64,000 bases of DNA from contig BDTX01000011.1 of NCBI GenBank assembly GCA_002897615.1, positions 1 through 64,000 of the forward strand. Reading direction: 5' to 3'. Under the pieces are notes generated by a model. That model had not been told where the DNA came from, searched no databases, and was given only the letters and a program-made list of their open reading frames with translations. Of the stretch, positions 51,093 to 59,755 are shown piece by piece. This stretch comes from a bacterium BMS3Bbin14 (lineage in GTDB: Bacteria; Desulfobacterota; Desulfobulbia; Desulfobulbales; Desulfobulbaceae). The stretch's first letter is position 1, and the number at the start of each line of letters is the position of its first letter. Both the position numbers and the translations under genes were made by a program.

Positions 51093-52352
51093 TTAGGCGC
51101 AGTTCAGGGCCGGGATATTCCGGCAGGAGATGGCGGCCAGCTGCCTGATCAGTTGCCGGTTATCAAAATCGGCATGGACCAGCCGGCGGCCCCGGCCGAT
51201 GACCCGGTCGCGCAGGGTCTTGTCCGAGAGCAGGCGGCGCATGGCTGTGGCCAGGGCCGGGGGATCGCCCGGCGGCACGAGCAGGCCGGTGTCCCCGTCG
51301 CGGACGATTTCCGGCAGGGCTGAAACCCTGGTGGCTGCGGCCGGCAGGCCCATGGCCAGGCTCTCGACCAGGACATTGGGAATGCCGTCCCGGTCCCCGT
51401 CCGGCGCGACTTCGCAGCCGAGAACAAAGAGATCGGCGCGGGCAAATTCGCCGATAACCCGGTCATGGGCCATGGTGCCGGGCCAGCGGCAGCGGTCGAG
51501 CAGTCCCAGCTTTGCCATGAGGCGAAAAATCGTCTCCCGGTCATCGCCGTCGCCGATCAGGGTGTATTCAAAATCGATCCCCTGGTCCCGGAGAATGGCC
51601 AGGGCCTGCAGGATGGTCGGGATGCCCTTTTTGGCCGTCAGCCGGGCCACGCTCAGGATTCGATACGGCGGCCGGGGAGTGGTGCGGCGTTCGCCGGCCG
51701 CGCCGTTGAAGAGCCCCAGGTCGATGCCGTGATAGACGCAGTGGATGGGCGTCGCGCTGTCGGGGGCCAGGCGCCGCAGGAATCGTTTATTGTATTCGGT
51801 GCAGGTGATGACCAGGGAGGCCAGGTTGATTTTCTCCCGCAACTGGCCCGGGTCGGAGGTGTAAATATCCTTGGCGTGAGCCGTAAAACTGAAGTCCGGA
51901 CCGCCGAGCAGCCCGGCAAACAGGGCCACCGAGGTCGGCGAATGGGCGAAATGGGCGTGCAGGTGGACGACCTCGGGTGAGCGGCGCAGATATTGATTGA
52001 CCAGGTAGGCGGCCTGCAGCAGGTGCTTGATCGTGCCCAGGTTCCGGGTCCGCTCGAAACGGACTGCCGCCTGACGCAGGGCGGCAAGAAAACGGCGGGG
52101 CTCACGCACTGCCAGGAAGGCGGCGGGCGGCAAGAGCCGGGGAAAGTCAAAAAACAGTTCGGTGGGCAGGTAATCGACCCTGGCCCTGATCCGCCTGACG
52201 CTGTCGTGACAAAAGGGTTCGCGCGGCCGGCGCATGGAAAAGATGCGGATGTTCAGCCCCATCTGCTCGAACAGCAGGATTTCATTGGAAATAAAGGATT
52301 CCGAAATGCGGGGATAGCCCTTGAGGATCATCCCCAGTACCGGCCCGCTCAT
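51093..52352 (-). CDS. Glycosyltransferase family 4 (colanic-acid-type)
   Basis: 419 aa. The N-terminus LGMILKGYPRISESFISNEILLFEQMGLNIRIFSMRRP resembles WcaL/AmsK-type transferases, followed by VVHLHAHFAHSPTSVALFAGLLGGPDFSFTAHAKDIY. The donor domain is YRILSVARLTAKKGIPTILQALAIL, ADLFVLGCEVAPDGDRDGIPNVLVESLAMGLPAAATRVSALPEIV. The unusual D-G-D-R-D-G before the E-type motif is typical of that subgroup. Its start overlaps the upstream GT stop by 4 bp. Confidence 0.88.
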   Translation of the reverse strand: MSGPVLGMILKGYPRISESFISNEILLFEQMGLNIRIFSMRRPREPFCHDSVRRIRARVDYLPTELFFDFPRLLPPAAFLAVREPRRFLAALRQAAVRFERTRNLGTIKHLLQAAYLVNQYLRRSPEVVHLHAHFAHSPTSVALFAGLLGGPDFSFTAHAKDIYTSDPGQLREKINLASLVITCTEYNKRFLRRLAPDSATPIHCVYHGIDLGLFNGAAGERRTTPRPPYRILSVARLTAKKGIPTILQALAILRDQGIDFEYTLIGDGDDRETIFRLMAKLGLLDRCRWPGTMAHDRVIGEFARADLFVLGCEVAPDGDRDGIPNVLVESLAMGLPAAATRVSALPEIVRDGDTGLLVPPGDPPALATAMRRLLSDKTLRDRVIGRGRRLVHADFDNRQLIRQLAAISCRNIPALNCA

Positions 52353-53545
52353 GGTCGTGACCCTTTGAAATGGCGCAACCGGTTTTTGATAAAGTCAATG
52401 CCGTCCAGCGGAAAACCGGCGATGGCCTGCCGGTAAGGCTGCAGGTCGTCGAGCATGGCCAAGAGCTGATGATGCAGGCGCTCCGGGTTCAGCGCCGACC
52501 AGGGAATAAACTCGATCAACCGCTGTTTTTTCAAGGCCTCGGCCCGCAGGAGCTGTTCCAGGCGCGGTGTTTCCCGCGGGATGATGAGCGCCGGTGTCTG
52601 CTGGCTCAGGATTTCGCAGACCGTGTTATAGCCGCCCATGGTGATCACCAGGTCGGCCGCGCCAAACATCTCTTCCATGCGCGGATAGAACGGCAGGACC
52701 GTGATCCGGTAGGGCCGGGCGCGCTGCGCAAGAAGTCCGCGCTGCTCCCGGGGCATGAAGGGGCCGGTGATCAGGATGCTTTTGATGCCGGGGACCGGCC
52801 GGGATTCGTGCATGGCAAGATAGGTGTCCATCATCTTGAAACCGTCGCCGCCGCCGCCGGCGGTCAGGACGATCAGGCGGTCTTGGTCCCGGACGGCGAA
52901 CTTTTGCCGCGTTTTCAGGCTGCGTTTGGCCGAGGCGACCGGGCGCTGGAGATAGCCGGTAAAGAACATTTTGTCCCGCACGGCGGCCGGGATGTCATAC
53001 TCCACGGCCGGGTCGTAGATCTCCTGCCGGCCGTAAACCCAGATCTCCGAGTACAGTTCTTCAAGATAATGATAGACGTTCCGGCGCCGCCAGTCCCGGC
53101 GCACGGTGGCGCGGTCATCCATGATATCACGCAGGCCGAGGATCGTCCGGGTCTGCGGGCTGTGCCGCCGGAACCACTGCAGGACGGGCAGGACTTCCCG
53201 CTTCAGGCCCAGCGGTTCCTTGTCCACGATAAACAGGTCGGGCCGGAAGGTTGCGGCCGTGGCGGAGATGATCGCCTTGCGGATGGTCACGGCATGTTCC
53301 GGATCAATCCTGATGGCCAGGGCCTGGTATTCATCGTTGGTCTTCTTGATCATGCCGGGGATGCGGACAAAATCGACATTGTCCGGGAAGCGGAAGCGGC
53401 CGGCAACGGGCGAGCCGGTCAGGATCAGGATATTGGTTGAGGCCGAGCGCAGATACCCGGCAATCGCCAGGGTGCGCCGGATGTGTCCCAGACCGTAGGT
53501 GTCATGGGAGTACATCAGAATATTGTATAGTTCGTGCTCGCCCAT
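52349..53545 (-). CDS. MurG-like glycosyltransferase
   Basis: 398 aa. It opens MYSHDTYGLGHIRRTLAIAGYL after a short leader and carries the C-terminal GT28-like domain: LIVLTAGGGGDGFKMMDTYL, SILITGPFMPREQRGLL and DLVITMGGYNTVCEILSQQTPALIIPRETPRLEQLLRAEAL. Both domains parallel the gene at 48130, including GLGH-x-R-R/F-T-L-A-I and MGGYNT. Start 53545 overlaps the acetyltransferase end by 31 bp; ATG 53515 (TGATG overlap) is a shorter alternative that loses NIL before the conserved MYSHD. Confidence 0.83.
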   Translation of the reverse strand: MGEHELYNILMYSHDTYGLGHIRRTLAIAGYLRSASTNILILTGSPVAGRFRFPDNVDFVRIPGMIKKTNDEYQALAIRIDPEHAVTIRKAIISATAATFRPDLFIVDKEPLGLKREVLPVLQWFRRHSPQTRTILGLRDIMDDRATVRRDWRRRNVYHYLEELYSEIWVYGRQEIYDPAVEYDIPAAVRDKMFFTGYLQRPVASAKRSLKTRQKFAVRDQDRLIVLTAGGGGDGFKMMDTYLAMHESRPVPGIKSILITGPFMPREQRGLLAQRARPYRITVLPFYPRMEEMFGAADLVITMGGYNTVCEILSQQTPALIIPRETPRLEQLLRAEALKKQRLIEFIPWSALNPERLHHQLLAMLDDLQPYRQAIAGFPLDGIDFIKNRLRHFKGSRP

Positions 53546-54096
53546 GTGTCTTTGAGGTGTTCCCGCAGGGAAAAGGATTTGCGGTCGAGCAGCTGCCGGA
53601 TCTCGTCCGGAGCCAGGTCGCGGCGCTCGCCGATCTTCCGGGCCGGCACCCCCGCCCAGATCTCATACGGCCCCGGATTTCGAGTGAGTACCGCGCCCGC
53701 GCCGATGACCGCCCCGTCCGGAATCTCCGTCACCTGGTACAGGACCAGCACATTTTCATGGATCCAGACATCCCGGCCGATATACTTGTCCTGCCAGAGG
53801 ACCCCGAACTGCTCCTGCCGGGCGAGCAGGGGTTCCAGGCCGTCATGGATATGGTCATGGGTGTAGATGCGGCTCCGGGCGCCGATCATGCACCAGGGGC
53901 CGAGGTGAATGCTGCCGGTGCAGTCGAAAATGGCAAACGGGCTGATACTGAGATTGGTCCCGGTTCCCGCATGAGTAAAGGCCTCGGGCGGGATATAGAG
54001 CCTGCCATGGTGGATATTGCCGTGCGGCCGCCGCACCACTTTTTTCAGCACTGCCCGCAGTTCGTCGCCGGTTTGTGTCGCCGCTTCAAATTCCAT
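53515..54096 (-). CDS. Hexapeptide-repeat acetyltransferase (WcaF-like)
   Basis: 193 aa. Left-handed beta-helix coils: HAGTGTNLSISPFAIFDCTGSIHLGPWCMIGARSRIYTHDHIHDG, then YIGRDVWIHENVLVLYQVTEIPDGAVIGAGAVLTRNPGPYEIWAGVPARKIG. The catalytic His region is THDHIH. The likely reaction is transfer of an acetyl group to a sugar. First gene of the minus-strand GC-rich operon. The 175-bp space to the porin terminator shows no strong promoter by eye. Confidence 0.85.
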   Translation of the reverse strand: MEFEAATQTGDELRAVLKKVVRRPHGNIHHGRLYIPPEAFTHAGTGTNLSISPFAIFDCTGSIHLGPWCMIGARSRIYTHDHIHDGLEPLLARQEQFGVLWQDKYIGRDVWIHENVLVLYQVTEIPDGAVIGAGAVLTRNPGPYEIWAGVPARKIGERRDLAPDEIRQLLDRKSFSLREHLKDTWASTNYTIF

Positions 54097-54211
54097 TAAT
54101 TATTTCCGTTTGCTTATTCTTGGAAATACAACGTATAGCATCTTGTTGAATGGAGTTAAAGAGAAGTTTTCGTACCGGACCGGCGCCGCCGGACAGTTGT
54201 CGGGGCGCAAT

Positions 54212-54242
54212 AAAAAAACCCCTGCCGGCAGCCCGGCAGGGG
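54212..54242 (-). terminator. Intrinsic terminator of the porin gene
   Basis: A perfect 10-bp stem, CCCCTGCCGG / CCGGCAGGGG (54219-54228 with 54233-54242), has a four-base loop. On the minus strand it is followed by seven T (54218 down to 54212). It lies 30 bp after the porin stop and 115 bp before the acetyltransferase start. Confidence 0.92.
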
Positions 54243-54271
54243 TCAACATCATGCCCTGGTCTCGAAAGAGA

Positions 54272-55633
54272 TCAGAACTTCATGGTCAGGTGATGGCTGA
54301 CCAGGTAAACGTCCTGGGTGTCGAAGTCGGGATTGCCGAGCTTGGCGAAATCGCCAACGGCCCAGTAACCGAAGTGTACTTCATAGGTCAGGTTCTTGTA
54401 CAGTTTATAGGCGGCGCCAAGGTCGAATTCCCAGCCATAGGCATCGTCAACTCCCGCCGGTGCGTCATCGGCCCAGCCCGCGCCGACCCCGCCATGGAGG
54501 GTCAACTTGTCAGTGGTTTGGTAGTCGGCCAGGGCAACAAAGGCGTCAACTCCAGCCTGGCGAACAGCCGTGCCTACCAGGTTGGGCCCGCGATCACCGT
54601 TGAGGATGTCGGTGGCGGAACCGGTCAGGATATATAGCGGCTGAAAGTCGGCGCCGGTACCGTTGACGACGTCATAGGCGTGGTCCGTGTTGTCCTGAGG
54701 ATTGCCGTCGCCGTCGATGTGAGCATAACCCAAAGTGGTACTCAGGTTGCCATAGTTCCCGGCCAGGGCGGCAAAGTAGGCCCAGGCGTTGATATCCAGA
54801 TCGGGCTTGCTGGTGTCGGTGAATTCCTTATGTCCCCACTTGTAATCGAATTCCCCGACCAGGGTCAGGTTGTCGGTGAGACCCTGCTGCACAAAACCCA
54901 TGGTATGATAGGTCGTAATCTTCCGAAAGTCTTTTCCGATTGCTGGCTGTTTGTACAGCGTGTCTACAGGGTCCTTATCCAGCGTCAGGCCAGCGCCCAG
55001 CCAGGCATTGGTCCGGTTCTTGGTATAGCCGGCTGAGACTTCGTAGTAGTCGCTGTCGTTATCGTCAAGGTTGCTGTGGTAGGCGTCATTCTCCAGCTGC
55101 TTTTCCAGGAAGGCGTAGCCATGCCAGTGCTCGGGCAGGTTGGGACGAAACATGATTCGGTCAGCAGCGGTGCCGGAGTTGACAAAGTCACTTCCCCAGG
55201 AACCGGCCGGCCGGCGGCCGATTTCCCAGCGGCCGATGGGTGAATCGTACAGCAGCCAGAGTTTTCTGACCTTCATGTTGCCGCCATTTGCCGTCTGCAG
55301 GTCTGCCTGGTGGCCCCAGACCGTGTTGCTGTCGATGAGACGGATGTCGCTCTTGATCTGAACCTTGTCGTTGATGATCAGGTTCGGCTTGATACGGAAT
55401 TCATGCTCATACCAGTCGTCATTACCGGGAGTGCCGGTCTTGCCCGTAATGGCCCGGTATGTAGCATCGTTCCAGGGTATAACTCCGCCGTCACCGGCCG
55501 CGCCGTTACCCTGGTTGAGGTAGTACCCGTCAACTTGGTAACTACCTTTGATTTTCAGCTCCAGTGCCGAGGCGGAAGCGGCGACGCCGACTACCAGGCC
55601 CAGAGCCACAGCTGTTGCAAGGATTTTCTTCAT
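54272..55633 (-). CDS. Outer-membrane porin
   Basis: 453 aa from ATG 55633 (AAGGAG, 7-8 bp upstream). It has a signal peptide, MKKILATAVALGLVVGVAASASA, cut before LELKIKG. The mature chain is rich in alternating amphipathic strands (LELKIKGSYQVDGYYL, NLIINDKVQIKSDIRLID) and Asp/Asn/Gly turns, and ends YLVSHHLTMKF. A C-terminal Phe is the usual BAM recognition residue of outer-membrane barrels. The closest described type is the general porin of deltaproteobacteria; solute specificity is unknown. It has its own promoter (55726-55753) and terminator. Confidence 0.85.
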   Translation of the reverse strand: MKKILATAVALGLVVGVAASASALELKIKGSYQVDGYYLNQGNGAAGDGGVIPWNDATYRAITGKTGTPGNDDWYEHEFRIKPNLIINDKVQIKSDIRLIDSNTVWGHQADLQTANGGNMKVRKLWLLYDSPIGRWEIGRRPAGSWGSDFVNSGTAADRIMFRPNLPEHWHGYAFLEKQLENDAYHSNLDDNDSDYYEVSAGYTKNRTNAWLGAGLTLDKDPVDTLYKQPAIGKDFRKITTYHTMGFVQQGLTDNLTLVGEFDYKWGHKEFTDTSKPDLDINAWAYFAALAGNYGNLSTTLGYAHIDGDGNPQDNTDHAYDVVNGTGADFQPLYILTGSATDILNGDRGPNLVGTAVRQAGVDAFVALADYQTTDKLTLHGGVGAGWADDAPAGVDDAYGWEFDLGAAYKLYKNLTYEVHFGYWAVGDFAKLGNPDFDTQDVYLVSHHLTMKF

Positions 55634-55725
55634 CTCTTTTCTCCTTTCCTTCTTGTACTGAAGACGACACCATGCCGTCCTTTGTTCAACCTGTGCAATG
55701 TACAAAAAACTTTACCATGTAATTT

Positions 55726-55753
55726 TTTATACCACCTTTAAGAGGCCTGTCAA
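55726..55753 (-). promoter_or_regulatory. Promoter of the porin gene
   Basis: On the minus strand TTGACA (55753-55748), 16 bp, then TATAAA (55731-55726). This gives a strong sigma-70-like promoter and a leader of about 85 nt before the porin ATG, fitting an abundant outer-membrane protein. Confidence 0.8.
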
Positions 55754-55846
55754 GAAAATATGCACTTTTTTTACGGTGATTATTCTTTTTTTCAAGAGGG
55801 TAACATGTTGAATTCACATTATAAAAATATTTACGGAGGGCTGGAA

Positions 55847-56011
55847 ATGAATTTCCCGGGGCAAATCGGTTGCGCTGGAAAAATTAATTCGGAGGAATAT
55901 GTTGTTATTATTGCATTTGTTGAGGAAAGGTACGATTGGTCACCTTGTTTAAAACTGTCCCCGAAATGGGAAGATTCAGTTTTTTTTGAAAAGACTCGCT
56001 TTTTACGGTAG
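55847..56011 (+). CDS. Possible 54-aa protein of unknown function
   Basis: A short frame starting at ATG 55847 with GGAGGG 7 bp upstream. It encodes an unremarkable soluble peptide with IVIAFVEERYDW-like content, no recognised motif and no signal sequence. The longer frame from 55760 has no site. It is in an AT-rich pocket between the porin promoter and a family A repeat. The ribosome site is the only evidence for it. The rest of 55754-56078 shows nothing else. Confidence 0.3.
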   Translation: MNFPGQIGCAGKINSEEYVVIIAFVEERYDWSPCLKLSPKWEDSVFFEKTRFLR

Positions 56012-56078
56012 ATGAGAGTTGACTTTGCAAAACGGGCGACAGAAATGTCATTGAATGGAATCAGCGAAGAAATTTAAA

Positions 56079-56295
56079 CCTGAATCCGTGACGGCTTGAG
56101 GTGATGTTCCATACAATATATAATTTATTGCATTTTTGACGAATAAATGCTTTTTATCCTCTTCACCGCGCCGCCCTGCGGGGTGCCCGATAACGGCGCA
56201 GCTGCGGCGTTGACAACTCGTTGATATCACACCAGGGTAATCAACATCGTTGCCGCCTTGCATCTGCACCATTCTCGAACGCTCACGGATTCAGG
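56079..56295 (+). repeat. Dispersed repeat family A, copy 8 (near-consensus)
   Basis: 217 bp with near-perfect ends: CCTGAATCCGTGACGGCTTG left, CGAACGCTCACGGATTCAGG right. The flanks extend the complementarity (TTTAAA outside the left end, TTAAA outside the right). It has the central CCGCCCTGCGGGG block and the hairpin with GTTGAT...ATCAAC. It ends 9 bp before the GTG start of the MFS exporter. An ATG at 56221 inside it creates a false N-terminal extension of that gene. Confidence 0.9.
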
Positions 56296-56304
56296 TTAAA
56301 GAAA

Positions 56305-57807
56305 GTGACTGATCAAGATTATCCGCACCGCCGCCGGTTGTTTCTGGTTGTTTCGGTGGGCGTTTTTATGTCCACCATGGACAGCTCCATGGTCAACGTG
56401 GCCTTACCGACCCTGATGGAAGACTTTCAGAGTTCCCTGGCCCTGACCGAGGGGGTTGTCCTGGTCTATCTTTTGACGATTACGATCCTGCTTCTGCTCT
56501 GGGGCCACCTGTCAGACCGCCGGGGGCGTGGCCGCGTATACTCATGGGGCATGCTCATTTTTACCGGCGGCTCCCTGTCCTGCGGCCTGGCGCCGGAAAT
56601 TTATTCCCTTATTTTGTTCAGGTTTATCCAGGCCCTGGGCGCCTCAATGATGATGGCCACCGGGCCGGCCCTGATTAAATCGATTTTTCCTGCCGACCGC
56701 CTCGGCCGCGGCCTGGGCTTGATCGGGGTTGCGACTTCGCTGGGCCTGATGGCCGGCCCGCCCATCAGCGGCCTGCTCATTCGCTGGGTGAACTGGCGGG
56801 CCATTTTCTGGGTTACGGTACCCATCGGCCTTTTGTTTTTTGTCTTGGGCCGGGGGCCGCTTACCGGTTCGTCCCGGCCGCCGGCAATCGTCCGGAGTCC
56901 AGAGCCCTCGCGGCGTCATGGTTTTGATTGGCGCGGCGCCATGTTATGGGCTGCGGCCGTCACCCTGACCATCCTGGTCGCCACCAATGTGAGCGCGCCG
57001 GTCGCCGGAAGGGAGTTGGCGTGGTCAGCGATTCTGGGCGCCGGCCTGGTCCTGATTTTCCTGGTCTGGTTTGTCTTTCTGGGGCACGAAAAACGATGTT
57101 CGGCCCCGCTCCTGCCCCTGCCGCTTTTCAGACAGCGCTTTTTTTCCATGGCCCTGGTCAGCGGCATGCTCTCGTTTGTCGTCCTGTTTTTCGTGTTGAT
57201 CCTGACCCCTTTTTACCTGGACCGGATTCTCGGTCTGCCCCCGGACCAAATCGGCTATGTCATGATGGCCGTGCCGCTGTGCGTGTTTATCGTCTCCCCC
57301 GTTGCCGGCAGGATGCATGACGGCATGGGCGCCAGGATTGTGGCAACCGGCGGTCTTTTGTGCTGCCTGATCAGCATGGTGCTGTTAACCGGAATAACTG
57401 CGGAGACCTCGCCGTTTGCGGTTGCCGCCCGCCTGGCCCTGCTGGGCTTCGGGGAGGCCATGTTTCTGTCGCCGAACAGCGCCGCCGCCCTGGCCGGAGT
57501 GCCTGACGACCAGGTCGGCGTCACCGCCAGCCTGCTGGCCACGGCCCGCAACCTTGGCATGCTTCTCGGCACCGCCCTGGCCGGCCTTATTTTCGCCCTC
57601 TATTTTTCCCATGCGACCGGCGGCCTCGACATGAAGGATTTTACTCCGGCGTCAACGGCCGCATTCATGTTCGCCCTGCATCGATCGTTTCAGTACGGGG
57701 CGGTTTTCGCCCTGGCAGGACTGCTGGCCTCATGGCTGCGACCGGGTAAACCATCAGGGGCACCCCATCTTCCCGCGGTCGCGCCTGACCACATAGAGGG
57801 ACTATAG
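56305..57807 (+). CDS. MFS multidrug-type exporter (DHA2, EmrB/QacA-like)
   Basis: 500 aa from GTG 56305, a 14-segment major facilitator. The motifs are SVGVFMSTMDSSMVNVALPTL (motif D1, TM1), LLLLWGHLSDRRGRGRVYSWG (motif A), FRFIQALGASMMMATGPALI (motif B) and GLIGVATSLGLMAGPPISGLLI (motif C), then HGFDWRGAMLWAAAV. It would export drugs or lipids driven by protons. The ends look repeat-shaped: a family A copy ends just upstream, and the last 19 codons and stop are supplied by a family B copy (57748-57851). Confidence 0.88.
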   Translation: MTDQDYPHRRRLFLVVSVGVFMSTMDSSMVNVALPTLMEDFQSSLALTEGVVLVYLLTITILLLLWGHLSDRRGRGRVYSWGMLIFTGGSLSCGLAPEIYSLILFRFIQALGASMMMATGPALIKSIFPADRLGRGLGLIGVATSLGLMAGPPISGLLIRWVNWRAIFWVTVPIGLLFFVLGRGPLTGSSRPPAIVRSPEPSRRHGFDWRGAMLWAAAVTLTILVATNVSAPVAGRELAWSAILGAGLVLIFLVWFVFLGHEKRCSAPLLPLPLFRQRFFSMALVSGMLSFVVLFFVLILTPFYLDRILGLPPDQIGYVMMAVPLCVFIVSPVAGRMHDGMGARIVATGGLLCCLISMVLLTGITAETSPFAVAARLALLGFGEAMFLSPNSAAALAGVPDDQVGVTASLLATARNLGMLLGTALAGLIFALYFSHATGGLDMKDFTPASTAAFMFALHRSFQYGAVFALAGLLASWLRPGKPSGAPHLPAVAPDHIEGL

Positions 57808-57851
57808 CGGACAGACACGACTGCGCAAATCTGGGGCACCCCGGATGGTTT
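57748..57851 (+). repeat. Dispersed repeat family B, copy 3 (overlaps MFS 3' end)
   Basis: 104 bp bounded by AAACCATCAGGGGCACCCC and the inverse of GGGGCACCCCGGATGGTTT. The interior CACCCCATCTTCCCGCGGTCGC and ACATAGAGGGACTAT match copies 1 and 2. The MFS stop codon at 57805-57807 lies inside it. Confidence 0.78.
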
Positions 57852-57880
57852 AAGTTAATAACTCCTTGGAATTCGCGACG

Positions 57881-59713
57881 TTAATCCTGTTTTTCGCCGG
57901 TCGGCAACGGGAAGATGATCCTGGCCTCGGTCCCGCCCTGTTTACTCTTGCCAATTTTCAGGGTGCCGTCATGGTCCTGGACGATACGATGGGCCATGGC
58001 GAGCCCCAGGCCGCCGCCAAAGGTCTTGGTTATAAAGAGGGGGTCTGTTGAGGGGTTGAGGCCGCCGCCGGTATCATGGATGGAAATGGAAACCTTGGTG
58101 TCATCGGACTCTGCCGCGATGGTCAAGGTGCCGCCGTCCGGCATGGCCTCGATGGCGTTGCGGATCAGGCACACAAACATCTGGCGGATCTGGCGTTGGT
58201 CAATTTTCAGCATCGGCCCGGGCTCCGGCAGAACAATATGGTCTTCAATATGCTGTTTTTTCATGTCGCCGTAAAAGAGCAGCAATGATTTACGGATCAG
58301 CGGATAGAGAGGGGCCATCTCCCGGGCCGGGGTCTCCTGCTCGACAAAACTGAAAAGATCCTCCAGGGTCGTCTCGATCTTGGCCGTCTCCGTGATCATG
58401 GCGTTGAGAAACGTGAGCCACTCCGGATCATCGGTCTTGCGGGCGAGCAACCGTGCCGTGCCGCCGATGGTCGTAATCGGATTGCGGATCTTGTGCACCA
58501 GCTGGGCAGCCATGTGGCCCAGGGTGGCATAACGCTCCGCTTCCACCAGCAGGTCTTTGCTTTGCTCCAGCTCGTGGGCCATGGCTTCCAGTTCCTTGAT
58601 CTTGCTCTCCATGTTCATGTACAGATGACAGTGCTCGATGGCCAGGCTGGCCTGGCTGGCAAAACTTTCCAGGGCCTGGATCAGGTCCTCGGTGATGGGC
58701 TGGCGGGTCACAAAATGATCGGCAATAAGAACGCCCAGCGATTTACCCGGCGAGTAGAGCGGGACGACCACAAAGGTGTCCTCCTGCAACAGTGAGATCA
58801 GGTCAGGCGGCACCGGATATTCGCAGCGGCCGTTGACAACATTCATAGACTGTCGGCTCCGGGCGGCGCGGATCAGGATATGCTCGCTGTCGCCGGCATC
58901 TACCTTGAGAGAGCGGATAATGGTATTGACCTCGGAATCGCCCTCCATGCAGCTGTCCTTGATATTGGCAATGATGTCGCAGAAATGCAGGTCCTTTTCC
59001 CGCATTTCCTGCCAGATGTGCCCAGCCTCTTCTCGGCACCCCGGACCGATTGCCAGCCGGCCTTCAAGGGTCTGGCCCGCCTCGTCGAACAGGGCCAGGA
59101 AGGCCCGGTTGAACTGCAGTCCCTCTTTTGCCGTGATGCCGACCAGGATTGCCTGCAGGATCTCGTCAAGCTCCACCATGCTCAGGTAGGCGGAATTCAT
59201 CTTCAGGGACAGATCGTGCAGCAGCTGGATGCGGAATTTTGCCTGTTCGATCTGACGTTGATAGCGGCGGTTGTTGATGGTCAGGCGTCTTTTTTCCAGG
59301 ACCTTGCGCACCGTTTCATAAAACTCGGTGAACTGGACCGGCTTGGTCAGGTAATCATCCGCTCCCAGGCGCATACACTCCAGGGCCGTATGCAGGTCGG
59401 CCGAGGCGGTAAGCATGATGACCGAGGTGTCCGGGTAATCGCGAACAATTCCGGGGAGCAGCGCCATGCCATCACCATCGGGCAGGGCGATATCGAGAAC
59501 TGCAAGGGCGATATTGTTTTCCCGCAGGGCCAGGCGGAGTCCGGCAGCGGAGCCGGCAGTCAGAGTCGGCAGATCGTGGTCCTCGAGAAATTCCTTCAGC
59601 AGCAGAACAATATCGGGATAATCATCTACCAGGAGAATGCTTTCCTGACCTTCAAGGAGTTGGCTGGCGGGCACTGAGGATAAAGGAGGCATATCAGTGG
59701 ATAAAGAAGGCAT
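57881..59713 (-). CDS. Hybrid REC-GAF-histidine kinase
   Basis: 610 aa from ATG 59713 (59692 possible). The N-terminal receiver domain has ESILLVDDYPDIVLLLKEFL, phospho-acceptor Asp in LAVLDIALPDGDGM, VIMLTASADLHTALECMRLGADDYLTKPVQFTEFYETV. A coiled coil and a GAF-like domain follow (EILQAILVGITAKEGLQFNRAFLALFDEAG to FVVVPLYSPGKSLGVLIADHF). Then comes the kinase: H-box HMAAQLVHKIRNPITTIGGTARLL, N-box CLIRNAIEAMPDGGTL, and DTGGGLNP with KTFGGGLGLAMAHRIVQDHDG. No membrane segment, so a soluble sensor kinase. Its partner is not in the window. The open frame upstream to 59830 is family A repeat sequence. Confidence 0.9.
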   Translation of the reverse strand: MPSLSTDMPPLSSVPASQLLEGQESILLVDDYPDIVLLLKEFLEDHDLPTLTAGSAAGLRLALRENNIALAVLDIALPDGDGMALLPGIVRDYPDTSVIMLTASADLHTALECMRLGADDYLTKPVQFTEFYETVRKVLEKRRLTINNRRYQRQIEQAKFRIQLLHDLSLKMNSAYLSMVELDEILQAILVGITAKEGLQFNRAFLALFDEAGQTLEGRLAIGPGCREEAGHIWQEMREKDLHFCDIIANIKDSCMEGDSEVNTIIRSLKVDAGDSEHILIRAARSRQSMNVVNGRCEYPVPPDLISLLQEDTFVVVPLYSPGKSLGVLIADHFVTRQPITEDLIQALESFASQASLAIEHCHLYMNMESKIKELEAMAHELEQSKDLLVEAERYATLGHMAAQLVHKIRNPITTIGGTARLLARKTDDPEWLTFLNAMITETAKIETTLEDLFSFVEQETPAREMAPLYPLIRKSLLLFYGDMKKQHIEDHIVLPEPGPMLKIDQRQIRQMFVCLIRNAIEAMPDGGTLTIAAESDDTKVSISIHDTGGGLNPSTDPLFITKTFGGGLGLAMAHRIVQDHDGTLKIGKSKQGGTEARIIFPLPTGEKQD

Positions 59714-59755
59714 ATCAATATTCGATTGTCGACCCCGGTTGACTCGTTTATAAAA

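Noticed and set aside
56221-56304. N-terminal extension of the MFS exporter from ATG 56221
   Set aside because: This part is translated family A repeat; exporter homology begins after GTG 56305, which is just downstream of the repeat.
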